From contig NZ_QLJH01000021.1 in the NCBI RefSeq assembly GCF_003951315.1, positions 4,401-68,400 of the forward strand: a stretch of 64,000 nucleotides of DNA. Reading direction: 5' to 3'. The translations under genes were made by a program, and so were the position numbers. The notes under the pieces are model-generated. The model had not been told where the DNA came from. It did no database searches and saw nothing but the letters and a program-made list of their open reading frames with translations. The DNA is from Sphingomonas sp. S-NIH.Pt15_0812 (lineage in GTDB: Bacteria > Pseudomonadota > Alphaproteobacteria > Sphingomonadales > Sphingomonadaceae). Shown here piece after piece: positions 37,616 to 47,268 of the stretch (position 1 is the first letter of the stretch; the number at the start of each line of letters is the position of its first letter).

Positions 37616-38811
37616 GCGCCGCTCGCCTCGCGACGGCGGCCGGGCAGGCGGCGCGCGATCGCCTTGGCGGTCTTGGCGAAGACGCGCTCAAGCGCGGCGA
37701 TCGGCTGTCCGCCGGGGACGTAAGCGGTCACGTAAAACATCCAGAACACCAGGCCGGCGAAGATCGCGAAGGGGACCCACAAGGCGAGGATCGGATCGAT
37801 CACGCCGCGCTCGCCCACGCTCATCGCGTATTCGTTGACCTTGTGGTAGGTGACGATCATCACGATCGACAGGAAGACGCCCAGCGCCGAGGACGATCGC
37901 TTGGGCGGCACGCCCAGCGCCACCGCCAGGAACGGCAGCAGGAACATCGACGCGACCTCCGCCATGCGGAAGTGGAATTCGGCCCGGCTGGAATCGCGCT
38001 GCTGCTCGCTGGCATGGTCGTTGTGACCCAGCTTGGCCAGTTCGGGCAGGGTGAATTCCAGGTTGCGGCCGCCGCGCTGGCGGAAATTCTCGAATTTCGG
38101 CAGGTTGATCGGCAGGTCGTGGGCCGAGAAGGTCAGCACGCGCGGCGCGGTGAAATCCGGCCGGTTGTGGACCAGCGTGCCGTTGGTCAGGCGGAAGATG
38201 ATGACGTTGGGATCGTCCGTCGCCAGGAAGCGGCCGCTCTGGGCGGTCACCGCGATCCAGTCGCCCTTCTGCGTCTGGGTATGGACGAAGATGCCGCGCA
38301 GATCGCGGCCCTTGTCGCGGCTCTCCTCGATCCGCAGCGTCATGCGCGAGCCGAGATTCGTGAACTCGCCGACCTTGATCGACGCGCCCAGCGCGCCCGT
38401 GCGCAGTTCGAAGCGCAATTGCTCGTAATAATAGCGCGCCTTGGGCTGGACGAAGCCGACGATCGCGATGTTGAGCGCCGCCAGCACGATCGCATAGTAG
38501 AAGGGCACGCGCAGCAGCCGCAGATAGCTCATGCCGACGCCGCGCATCACGTCCAGCTCGCTCGACGTCGCCAGCCGGCGGAAGGCGAGCAGGATGCCGA
38601 GCATCAGCCCGATCGGAATGCCCAGCCCCAGATATTCGGGCAGCAGGTTGGCGAGCATCCGCCATACTACGCTGATCGGTCCGCCCTGCGTCGCGACGAA
38701 GTCGAACAGGCGCAGCATCCGGTCGAGCACCAGCAGCATCGCCGAGATCACCAGCGTGGCGAGCAGCGGCAACGCGATCAGGCGCACCATGTAGCGGTCG
38801 ATCGACTTCAT
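37612..38811 (-). CDS. lptF: LPS export permease LptF
   Basis: Partner of LptG in the LptB2FG exporter. The 399-residue protein starts with MKSIDRYMVRLIALPLLATL, has the coupling stretch SSELDVMRGVGMSYLRLLRVP, a periplasmic beta-jellyroll (about 100-270) and a C-terminal bundle with AEVASMFLLPFLAVALGVPPK. It overlaps lptG by four bases. Upstream (38812-38981) is a 170-base spacer toward the kinase gene in which I see no gene. Confidence 0.92.
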   Translation of the reverse strand: MKSIDRYMVRLIALPLLATLVISAMLLVLDRMLRLFDFVATQGGPISVVWRMLANLLPEYLGLGIPIGLMLGILLAFRRLATSSELDVMRGVGMSYLRLLRVPFYYAIVLAALNIAIVGFVQPKARYYYEQLRFELRTGALGASIKVGEFTNLGSRMTLRIEESRDKGRDLRGIFVHTQTQKGDWIAVTAQSGRFLATDDPNVIIFRLTNGTLVHNRPDFTAPRVLTFSAHDLPINLPKFENFRQRGGRNLEFTLPELAKLGHNDHASEQQRDSSRAEFHFRMAEVASMFLLPFLAVALGVPPKRSSSALGVFLSIVMIVTYHKVNEYAMSVGERGVIDPILALWVPFAIFAGLVFWMFYVTAYVPGGQPIAALERVFAKTAKAIARRLPGRRREASGA

Positions 38812-38981
38812 GCGGAGGGAAACAGCCGGGCCAAGATGGTCCGCGATATAAGCGGCTAATCGTCCGGCGTCAGGTGGAAAATCGTCGGGGGTGTGGAGAG
38901 GGGCGCACGGGCCGCCGTGACGCCGTCATCGCAGCGGCGGCCGGGACGGGGTCGGGCAGCGGCGCGGAGCCGAATTCAGCC

Positions 38982-40949
38982 TCATTCCGCCGCGATGCAG
39001 TCCGGCGCGAGATCGGGACGCGACGGGCGGTCGCGCAACGTGTCGGCGATGGCGCGTTCCAGCGCGGCCAGCGTGAAGGGCTTGCGCAACAGGCGATGTT
39101 CGCCGAATTCGGCCGCCTGCGCCTCGCCCGCATAGCCGGTGACGAACAGCACCGGCAGGTCCGGGAAGCGGTCGCGCAGGCCCGCCACCATCTCCGGCCC
39201 GGTGCAGCGTGGCATCAGCACGTCCGAGATCAGGAGGGCGATGTCGTCCCGCGCCTCCAGCAGCGCCGGCGCGGCGAGCGGATCGCCGCAGCCGATCGGA
39301 TGATGGCCCATCTCCTCCAGCGTCGCGATCGTCGCGGCGAGCACGCGGGGATCGTCCTCCACCACCAGCACAGACAGGCCGGTCGGCCCCCTGGCCGGCG
39401 CATCGGATACGGGCGCAAGCGCGAGCGCCGGGGCCGCCGCATGGTGGCGTGGCAGGTAGAGCGTCACCGTCGTCCCCCGGTCGGGCGCGGTGTCGATGCG
39501 GATTTCGCCGCCATGCTGGCGCGTGAAGGCGAAGATCTGGCTCAGGCCCAGGCCCGTGCCCTTGCCGGCTTCCTTGGTGGTGAAGAAGGGTTCGAACACC
39601 CGCTCCGCCACCTCGGGCGTCATGCCGCAGCCATCGTCGCGCACCGCCAGCGTGACGTAATCGCCCGCCGGGCATTGCCCGATCGCCCCCGCCGCCAAAG
39701 TGACCGCGCCGGTCAGGATCGCGATCGTGCCCCGACCCGCCATCGCGTCACGCGCATTGACCGCCAGGTTGAGGACGACATTCTCCAGCTGAACCCGATC
39801 GACGAAGATCTGCCAGTCGCGATCGCCCGGATGGGTGGTCAGCGTGATGCCGTCGCCCAGGGTACGGTCGAGCAGGTCGGTCATGCCGGCGATCAGTGCG
39901 CCCGGCCCCATCGGCTCCGGCTTCAATGCTTCCTCGCGGCTGAAGGCGAGCAGGCGGCGGGTGAGCGCCGCGGCGCGGTCCGCGCCTTCGCCCGCGCTGT
40001 CGAGATGGCGGCGGATCGTCGCCGGATCGTCCGCTCGCCTGGCCAGTTCGATCCCGCCCAGCACCACCGCCAGCATATTGTTGAAGTCGTGCGCGATCCC
40101 GCCGGTCAGCTGACCGACCGCCTCCATCTTCTGGACCTGGCGCAAGGTCGCTTCCTGGATGCGCAGTTCGGCGGTGGCCGCCTCCACCGCCTCGGTCAGT
40201 TCGGCGGCGCGCTGGCGTTCGCTCTCCGCTTCGGCGCGCGCCAGCAGCCCTTCGGTCAGGGTGTGGAGCGTGAACCAGCCGAGCGCGAGGATGCCGCCGA
40301 GCAGCAGCACGCCGAACACCGCCAGCACCCCCGCGATCCGGCTGGACCGTTCGACCGAGGCGGTCGCGACGCCCGCGCGCTGGTCGAGCAACTGCCGCTC
40401 GCGCGCGATGATGCGGTCCAGCTCGGTGTTGATCCGGATGAGCGCCGGTGCCTTGCGCGCCTGATAGTAGAGCGCGAACGCCTGGGTGTTGCGACCGTAA
40501 TTGGTATAGGCGGCGATCAGCGACAATTCGCGACCGCGCAGATCATAGGTCGCGCGGAGCCGTGCGATCATCGGATCGGTCTGTTCGTCGGTGATCCTGT
40601 CGAGCCGGTCGATCTGCGATCCGGCCAGCGTCCACTCGTCGAAATAGAGCAGGCCGAGCTGCTTGTCGCCGGAGATGACGAAGCGGCCGAGCGACGCCTC
40701 CGACCGGGCGATGGTCCCCGCCAGCGAGCGGGCGAGGATCATCACGTCATAGCTATGCGACTGCATCTGCAATGCATGGTCGCGTTCGCGATTGGCGCCG
40801 CGCAGCGTGACGATCAGGGCAACCAGAACCCCCACGGCCAGCAGCCCCATCGCTGCCAGCGCGATCCCACGCCATAAAGCGGCACCCCCCGGCGCCCTGG
40901 TGTCGCTATTCCGCTCCACGACAATGGTGCTACCGCATTCCCTCCCCAC
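38982..40949 (-). CDS. CHASE3 hybrid sensor histidine kinase
   Basis: 655 residues. A membrane helix about 27-49, a CHASE3-type periplasmic sensor about 55-195 (ASLGRFVISGDKQL), a second helix about 205-228, a HisKA domain with GGIAHDFNNML (His about 286), an HATPase with LNLAVNARDAM, DDGCGM and GKGTGLGLSQ, and a C-terminal receiver with VVEDDPRV and phospho-Asp in LLISDVLMPR. It should autophosphorylate and relay internally. The start is GTG at 40949 or GTG at 40919; neither has a strong ribosome site. The ligand and downstream HPt are not known; ChpT is a candidate acceptor. Confidence 0.88.
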   Translation of the reverse strand: MGRECGSTIVVERNSDTRAPGGAALWRGIALAAMGLLAVGVLVALIVTLRGANRERDHALQMQSHSYDVMILARSLAGTIARSEASLGRFVISGDKQLGLLYFDEWTLAGSQIDRLDRITDEQTDPMIARLRATYDLRGRELSLIAAYTNYGRNTQAFALYYQARKAPALIRINTELDRIIARERQLLDQRAGVATASVERSSRIAGVLAVFGVLLLGGILALGWFTLHTLTEGLLARAEAESERQRAAELTEAVEAATAELRIQEATLRQVQKMEAVGQLTGGIAHDFNNMLAVVLGGIELARRADDPATIRRHLDSAGEGADRAAALTRRLLAFSREEALKPEPMGPGALIAGMTDLLDRTLGDGITLTTHPGDRDWQIFVDRVQLENVVLNLAVNARDAMAGRGTIAILTGAVTLAAGAIGQCPAGDYVTLAVRDDGCGMTPEVAERVFEPFFTTKEAGKGTGLGLSQIFAFTRQHGGEIRIDTAPDRGTTVTLYLPRHHAAAPALALAPVSDAPARGPTGLSVLVVEDDPRVLAATIATLEEMGHHPIGCGDPLAAPALLEARDDIALLISDVLMPRCTGPEMVAGLRDRFPDLPVLFVTGYAGEAQAAEFGEHRLLRKPFTLAALERAIADTLRDRPSRPDLAPDCIAAE

Positions 40950-40955
40950 AGGGAA
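40938..40955. repeat. Short inverted repeat
   Basis: TTCCCT (40938-40943) and AGGGAA (40950-40955), loop CCCCAC, between spt and the kinase and overlapping the longer kinase start. It resembles hairpins at 28711-28730 and 44593-44613. Confidence 0.4.
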
Positions 40956-40962
40956 GGGTAGG

Positions 40963-42219
40963 TCAGCCGATCACGCCCACGGCCTGTCCGGCCTGGCGGA
41001 ACATGGCCAGCACCCGGTCGATCTGCTCGGGCGTGTGTTCGGCGCAGATCGAGCAGCGCAGCAGGAAGGTGCCGGCCGGCGTCGCGGGCGGGCGGGCCAT
41101 GTTGACGTAGAGGCCGCCCTCCAGCAGCGCCTGCCACATCGTCACCGCCTGTATCTGATCGTCCAGGATCACCGCGACGATCGCGCTGTCGCAGGTCGCG
41201 GTGCCCAGGCGGAAGCCCATGTCGGTCAGGCCGGCATGCAGGGCGCGCGCATTGCGCCACAGCGTTTCGCGCTTGTCGTGCGCGGTCATCAGCTTGCGGA
41301 TCGACGCGGCGGCGGTCGCGACCACCGAGGGCGGCAGGCTGGCGGTGAAGATGTACGGCCGGCAGGCCAGGCGCACCGCCTCGAACTTCGGATGGTTGGA
41401 GACGACGAAGCCGCCGACCGTGCCGACCGATTTGGAGAAGGTCCCGACGACGAAGTCGACGTCCAGCCCCTGCGCCTCGTACACGCCGCGCCCGTTGGGG
41501 CCGAAAAAGCCCATCGAATGCGCCTCGTCGACCAGCACCATCGCGCCATGCTTGCGCGCGACCGCGACCATCTCCTTCAGCGGCGCGATGTCGCCGAGCA
41601 TCGAATAGACGCCCTCCAGCACCACCAGCTTGCCCGGCTCCTTGGGCAGGCGGCCGAGTCGCTTGTCGAGATCCTGGACGCTGTTGTGGCGGAAGCGGAC
41701 GATCTCGGCATTGCCCTGCGCGCAGCCGTCATAGATGGACGCGTGGCTGTCGGCGTCGAGGATGACATATTCGCCCTTGGCCGCCAGGGTCGAGATGATG
41801 CCCAGGTTCGCCATGTAGCCGGTCGAGAAGACGATCGCGCCGGTCATGCCGTAGAAGTCGCGCAGCGCCTGCTCGACCTCGATATGGTCGTGGAAGGTGC
41901 CGTTGAGCATCCGGCTGCCGTTGGTGCCCGATCCGAACCGGTCGAGCGCCTGCTTGCCGGCGGCGATCACGTCCGGGTCGAACGTCATGCCCATATAGTT
42001 GTAGGTGCCGAGCAGGATCGTCTCGCGCCCCTTGATCACGGCCTCGGTCGGCGAGCGCACCTCTTCCATCACGATCGCGAAGGGATCGGTGACGCCGCTG
42101 TCGAGCAGCGCGCGCCGCTCCGCGATCAGTCCGTCGAACTTCGACATCAGGTCGCGTTCGGGCGCGACCGGCGCGGGGTCGAGCGGCAGCGTCTCGGTCT
42201 GGAGGCCGGTCTCGGTCAC
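40963..42219 (-). CDS. spt: Serine palmitoyltransferase
   Basis: A PLP enzyme of the alpha-oxoamine synthase family that condenses serine with palmitoyl-thioester to 3-ketosphinganine, the first step of sphingolipid synthesis. 418 residues with TYNYMGMTFDPDV, GSGTNGSRMLNGTF, VDEAHSMGFFGPNGRG and the PLP Lys in GTFSKSVGTVGG near residue 260. Start GTG 42219 overlaps the ACP stop as GTGA. The direct pairing with a dedicated ACP and a CerR-like gene separates it from 5-aminolevulinate synthase and KBL relatives. Confidence 0.92.
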   Translation of the reverse strand: MTETGLQTETLPLDPAPVAPERDLMSKFDGLIAERRALLDSGVTDPFAIVMEEVRSPTEAVIKGRETILLGTYNYMGMTFDPDVIAAGKQALDRFGSGTNGSRMLNGTFHDHIEVEQALRDFYGMTGAIVFSTGYMANLGIISTLAAKGEYVILDADSHASIYDGCAQGNAEIVRFRHNSVQDLDKRLGRLPKEPGKLVVLEGVYSMLGDIAPLKEMVAVARKHGAMVLVDEAHSMGFFGPNGRGVYEAQGLDVDFVVGTFSKSVGTVGGFVVSNHPKFEAVRLACRPYIFTASLPPSVVATAAASIRKLMTAHDKRETLWRNARALHAGLTDMGFRLGTATCDSAIVAVILDDQIQAVTMWQALLEGGLYVNMARPPATPAGTFLLRCSICAEHTPEQIDRVLAMFRQAGQAVGVIG

Positions 42220-42464
42220 TGCGCGTCCTTCAGCTTGGCGACGGCGTCGACCAGCTGGCCGACCGTCTCGATCTCCGCCTGCATGTTCATCGTGATGATG
42301 ATGTCGAACTCGTCCTCGATGGCGGCGACGAAATCCATCACGGTCAGGCTGTCCCATTCCAGGTCGGACTGGAAGCTGGTCGCCTCGGTCAGCGCAATGC
42401 CCTTCTTGTTGAAGGGCTCGATCTGGGCGGCGACGGTGTCGAAAATGGTCTGGCGATCGGTCAT
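42216..42464 (-). CDS. Acyl carrier protein for sphingolipid synthesis
   Basis: An 82-residue ACP: helix 2 begins with EWDSLTVMDFVAAIE, the Ser (about residue 38) being the phosphopantetheine site. It has the ACP four-helix pattern and acidic pI. Start ATG 42464 is preferred; upstream frame sequence is not ACP-like. In Caulobacter an ACP of this kind delivers acyl chains to Spt, and the operon order here supports the same job. Confidence 0.9.
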   Translation of the reverse strand: MTDRQTIFDTVAAQIEPFNKKGIALTEATSFQSDLEWDSLTVMDFVAAIEDEFDIIITMNMQAEIETVGQLVDAVAKLKDAQ

Positions 42465-42502
42465 GTGCGTGTCCTTGGCCGGCAAATGCGGCGTCGTTGC
42501 GG

Positions 42503-43408
42503 CTATAGCAGGGCGTTGGCGCGATACCATCGCACCGTGTCGGCGAGACCCTGCGGCGTGGGGACGGCCGGGGTCCATAATGCGGGCGGCGGGCGGCGGG
42601 CGGGATCGATCGTCCAGTCGGGATGGCAGAGATAGGCGACGCGGTCGTGGGTCAGCTTCGCGCTAGCCCCCCGGAACCGGCGATCGAGCGTCGCGGCGAG
42701 CGACAGCAGCCCGCGCGGCAGGTGGAGCGGCAGCACACGCTGGCCGACCGCCGTGCCGATCGCCCGCGCATAGCCGGCCGAGGTCAGGCCAGCGGTGCCG
42801 TCATCGGCCTCGTAGACCATGCCGGCGGTGCGATCCGCCGCCAGCGCCAGCAGCAGCCGTGCGAGATCGTCGACCGCGATCAGCGACAGCCGGCCGGGCG
42901 GCGGCAGCAGCGCCAGGCCCTTGCGCGCCAGCTTGAACAGGTCGAGTTGGTCGAGGTCGCCAGGGCCGTAGATGGCGGGTGGGCGGACAATCGCCCAATT
43001 CGTGGCCGAGGCCTCGACCAGCCGCTCGGCCTCCGCCTTGGACCAGCCATAGATGGACAGGGCGGGCTCGCGCGCGGCGAGGGATGAGACGTGGACGAAG
43101 CGCTGTCCGTCGCCCGCCGCCGCCAGCATCGCGCGCGTGCCCTCGATATTACCGGCGACGAAGCCGGCGCGGTCGGGCGCGTTGACCACCCCGGCGACGT
43201 GGATCACTGCGTCGGCGTCGTCGCACAGGGATGCCAGCGCGCGCGGGTCGGCGAGATCGCCCTCGACCCATGCCAGCCCGTCCTGCGCCGGTTGCGGCCG
43301 CCGGGCAAGCGCGCGGACCCCGTGCCCCGCCGCCAGCGCATGGCGGATCAGCGCGCCGCCGACAAAGCCGGTGCCGCCGGTGATCGCCAGGGTGAGGGGG
43401 GCGGTCAC
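42503..43408 (-). CDS. NAD-dependent epimerase/reductase, CerR-like
   Basis: A 301-residue extended SDR with ITGGTGFVGGALIRHAL, VIHVAGVVN and the active-site YGWSKAE (Tyr about 118). Next to spt and acp, this fits CerR, the Caulobacter reductase that acts on the keto group of the sphingoid backbone after N-acylation. The activity is inferred from the neighbourhood. The ATG overlaps the proB stop by four bases, linking the sphingolipid genes to proline synthesis in one transcript. Confidence 0.85.
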   Translation of the reverse strand: MTAPLTLAITGGTGFVGGALIRHALAAGHGVRALARRPQPAQDGLAWVEGDLADPRALASLCDDADAVIHVAGVVNAPDRAGFVAGNIEGTRAMLAAAGDGQRFVHVSSLAAREPALSIYGWSKAEAERLVEASATNWAIVRPPAIYGPGDLDQLDLFKLARKGLALLPPPGRLSLIAVDDLARLLLALAADRTAGMVYEADDGTAGLTSAGYARAIGTAVGQRVLPLHLPRGLLSLAATLDRRFRGASAKLTHDRVAYLCHPDWTIDPARRPPPALWTPAVPTPQGLADTVRWYRANALL

Positions 43409-44511
43409 AGCAGCGCCAGATGGTCGCGGTGGACCAGCGCCGATCGCGGCGCATAGCCCAGGATCGCGGCCTGTTCGTCGCTGCGCCGGCCGATCAGGCG
43501 CAGCGCGTCGACCGAATCATATTCCGCGAGCCCGCGCGCCAGCGCGCGACCGTCCGGCCCGGTGATCGCCACCAGGTCGCCTCGCCCGAACGCCCCCTCG
43601 ACCGCGGTGACCCCGGCGGCGAGCAGGCTGGCGCCGCCACCCAGCGCGCGCGCCGCGCCGGCATCGACACGGAGCGTGCCGCGCGCGGTCAGGCCGCCCG
43701 CCAGCCAGGCCTTGCGCGCGCCGGCGCTCTTCTCCGCGACGAACAGCGTGTGCCGCGCTTCGGTCGCCAGGGGGCGGTCGGTTCGACCGCTGGCGATGGC
43801 GAGATGGCATCCGGCCGCCGCCGCGATTCGCGCCGCCGCGATCTTCGACACCATGCCACCCGATCCCATGCCGGAAGCCGAGCCGGTATCCGCCATCGCC
43901 TCGATCCCGGCATCGATCCGCTCGACGCGCGGGACGTGCGCCGCGCCGGGCAGCGCCGGATTGCGATCGTAGAGGCCATCGATATCCGACAGCAGCAGCA
44001 CGCCCTGCGCGCCCGCCGCCTGCGCCACGCGCGCGGCGAGCCGGTCATTGTCGCCGAAGCGGATCTCGGCAGTCGCCACGCTGTCATTCTCGTTCAACAC
44101 CGGCACCACGCCCAGCCCGAGCAGCCGGGCTAGCGTCGCCGAGGCGTTCAGATAGCGGCGGCGATCCTCCAGATCGTCGAGCGTCACCAGCATCTGCGCG
44201 GCAGTCAGCCCTTGGCTCGCCAGCATCTCCGCCCACAGGCCGGCGAGTGCGATCTGGCCGACGGCGGCGGCGGCCTGCGCATCCTCCAGGCAGGCGCGGC
44301 CGCCCTTGGGCAGCGCCAGCCGCCGCGCGCCCAGCGCGATCGCGCCCGAGGAGACGACGGCGACCTGCTGCCCGGCACGGATCCGCGCGGCGATGTCGGC
44401 GACGAGCTGCGCCAGCCAGGGTCGGCGCACGCTACCATCGGGGCCGATCAGCAGGGCGGACCCGACCTTGACGATCAGGCGCGGACAGACGGACGGATCG
44501 AACAGCGACAT
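43405..44511 (-). CDS. proB: Glutamate 5-kinase
   Basis: First step of proline synthesis, phosphorylating glutamate. The 368 residues have the amino acid kinase fold (LIVKVGSALL, VVSSGAIALGARRL, NENDSVAT and RFGDNDRLAARVA, GSGGMVSKIAAARIA) and a C-terminal PUA domain (LRVDAGAARALGGGASLLAAGV). Start ATG 44511 gives the normal N terminus. proA is not adjacent. It sits upstream of cerR-acp-spt in one coupled run. Confidence 0.94.
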   Translation of the reverse strand: MSLFDPSVCPRLIVKVGSALLIGPDGSVRRPWLAQLVADIAARIRAGQQVAVVSSGAIALGARRLALPKGGRACLEDAQAAAAVGQIALAGLWAEMLASQGLTAAQMLVTLDDLEDRRRYLNASATLARLLGLGVVPVLNENDSVATAEIRFGDNDRLAARVAQAAGAQGVLLLSDIDGLYDRNPALPGAAHVPRVERIDAGIEAMADTGSASGMGSGGMVSKIAAARIAAAAGCHLAIASGRTDRPLATEARHTLFVAEKSAGARKAWLAGGLTARGTLRVDAGAARALGGGASLLAAGVTAVEGAFGRGDLVAITGPDGRALARGLAEYDSVDALRLIGRRSDEQAAILGYAPRSALVHRDHLALL

Positions 44512-44592
44512 GGCCGCGGCCTTAGCGCGACGATCCCGCCCCGCCAATGACTCGCGACCGTGCCGTCCGACGGTCGGTGCGCCCGTCACGGC

Positions 44593-44613
44593 TCCTCCCC
44601 GGCAAGGGGAGGA
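44593..44613. repeat. Short inverted repeat between obgE and proB
   Basis: TCCTCCCC (44593-44600) and GGGGAGGA (44606-44613), 8-bp exact stem, loop GGCAA, 11 bases past the obgE stop. It may act as a weak terminator and belongs to the small CCTCCC/GGGAGG hairpins seen elsewhere in the window. Confidence 0.5.
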
Positions 44614-44623
44614 ATTCATCGGA

Positions 44624-45679
<1,056 letters not shown>

Positions 45680-45711
45680 CTACCGCGAAGCGCGGCGGCC
45701 GTCACCCCGCG

Positions 45712-46302
45712 CTATACGGGTCCGACATGGGCGGGATCGCCGGCCGTGATCGCCCGCTCCGCCAGCCGCCGGGCGGCATCGCGCGGCAGGCCCAGCGCCG
45801 CCGCCATCGGCGCGCCGAGCAGGGCGTCGCCAAGCGCCAGCAGCACCAGGTGCAGCGTCTCCTCCGGGATCGGCCGCGCCGCCAGCGAATCGTCGCCGCG
45901 CAGTTCCTCGACCAGGTCGTGCACGGCGGTGAGAAGCGGGGCCAGCGCCGCCCGGTCGCCCGACAGGATCATCCAGCTCGCCAGCGCCCCCGCGCCGCCG
46001 GCGTCGAACGCGTCGAACACCAGCCGCACGATCTCGCCCGGCCCGTTCCGCTCCGCCTGCGCGGCGCGAATCGCCGCCTTGATCGTGGCGACGATCTCCA
46101 CCGTCATCCAGGCGGACAGCGCCTGCTGCAATCCCGCCGCCGAGCCGAAATGGTGGAGCAGATTGGCATGGGTGCGGCCGATCCGCGACGCCACCGCCTT
46201 CAACGTCACGCCCTGCGGCCCGTCCTCGATCAGCAAGGCCCGCGCCGCCTCCAGCGCCGCCAGGCGCGACTCGTCGGGACTCAGGCGGCGGCGGATTGAC
46301 AT
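45712..46302 (-). CDS. TetR-family regulator
   Basis: 196 residues with an N-terminal TetR HTH (VTLKAVASRIGRTHANLLHHFGSAAGLQQALSAWM read as helix 2-turn-3-helix 4) and a variable helical ligand domain. Start ATG 46302. It is divergent from the metal-dependent hydrolase gene, with an 80-base intergenic that holds a TTAC-N10-GTAA dyad. Regulation of the hydrolase gene and itself is the simplest reading. Confidence 0.83.
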   Translation of the reverse strand: MSIRRRLSPDESRLAALEAARALLIEDGPQGVTLKAVASRIGRTHANLLHHFGSAAGLQQALSAWMTVEIVATIKAAIRAAQAERNGPGEIVRLVFDAFDAGGAGALASWMILSGDRAALAPLLTAVHDLVEELRGDDSLAARPIPEETLHLVLLALGDALLGAPMAAALGLPRDAARRLAERAITAGDPAHVGPV

Positions 46303-46322
46303 GGGAGGAGGGCAAGCCTTAT

Positions 46323-46340
46323 TTACATGCGTGTCAGTAA
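46323..46340. promoter_or_regulatory. Candidate TetR operator
   Basis: TTAC (46323-46326), ten bases, GTAA (46337-46340) in the divergent intergenic between the TetR and hydrolase genes. Size and position fit a TetR site, but the half-sites are short. Confidence 0.4.
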
Positions 46341-46382
46341 TGGCGGGCCTGGACCCGCCGGAGCGTTCCTTCGGAGGATAAT

Positions 46383-47258
46383 GTGGGCAAAGCAAGGACT
46401 CCCGCCGACCTCACCATCACCCCACGCGACGTGCGTTTCGGACGCGGACAGCGGCTCGGGCGCTATTGGCTGAACGACGATCCGATCGCGACCGCCTTCT
46501 ACAATGCGTTGTCGGTCACCTTTCCCAAGGGCGAGGCCTATTTCTGCGAGAGCGTGAAGGCGTTCCGCGACGGCGCGCCGCCGAAATTGGCGTCGGAGAT
46601 CAACGCCTTCGTCAAGCAGGAGGTGATCCACAGCCGTGAGCATGTCGCCTTCAACCGCCATGTCGTGAACCAGGGCTATGACGTGACGCTGCTGGAACGG
46701 CATGTCGACGAGGCATTGGCGCTGACCAAGGGGCGGCCGCCGATCGCCAATCTGGCGGCGACCATGGCGCTGGAGCATTTCACCGCGATGCTGGCGCACG
46801 AACTGATCGCCAATCCCAGCCATTTGGCGGGCGGCGAGCCGCAGGCGGCGGGCCTGTGGCGCTGGCATGCGGCCGAGGAGATCGAGCATAAGGGCGTCGC
46901 CTATGACACCTGGCTTCATGCGACGCGCGATTGGTCGCGGGGAAAACGCTGGAAGGTCAAGGCGGTGGTGATGCTGATCACCACCTGGAAGTTCTTCCAG
47001 GGCCGGCGCAAGGGGATGCTGGAACTGCTCCGCCAGGACGGAATGACCGGTCCGCGCATCTGGGCGAAGTTGGCTTGGTATGCGTTCGGCTGGCCCGGCA
47101 TGGCGCGCAAGGTGGCGGGCGTTTGGTTCAGCTATTTCCTGCCCGGCTTCCACCCCTGGCAGCATGACGATCGCCGGCTGATCGCGCTGGCCGAAAGCGA
47201 CTATGCGGATGCGCTGCTGCCCGAGGCGCGGGCGAAGCTGCGCACCGCCACGGCCTGA
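46383..47258 (+). CDS. Predicted metal-dependent hydrolase (PF10118-type)
   Basis: 291 residues of the COG3687-type predicted metal hydrolases: FCESVKAFRD, FVKQEVIHSREHVAFNR, LAATMALEHFTAMLAHEL and WRWHAAEEIEHKGVAYDTW supply the Glu and His ligands of a ferritin-like di-metal site. Start GTG 46383 follows GGAGG by five bases. The substrate is unknown. The divergent TetR suggests induction by a hydrophobic compound. Confidence 0.85.
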   Translation: MGKARTPADLTITPRDVRFGRGQRLGRYWLNDDPIATAFYNALSVTFPKGEAYFCESVKAFRDGAPPKLASEINAFVKQEVIHSREHVAFNRHVVNQGYDVTLLERHVDEALALTKGRPPIANLAATMALEHFTAMLAHELIANPSHLAGGEPQAAGLWRWHAAEEIEHKGVAYDTWLHATRDWSRGKRWKVKAVVMLITTWKFFQGRRKGMLELLRQDGMTGPRIWAKLAWYAFGWPGMARKVAGVWFSYFLPGFHPWQHDDRRLIALAESDYADALLPEARAKLRTATA

Positions 47259-47268
47259 GGACAGGGGC

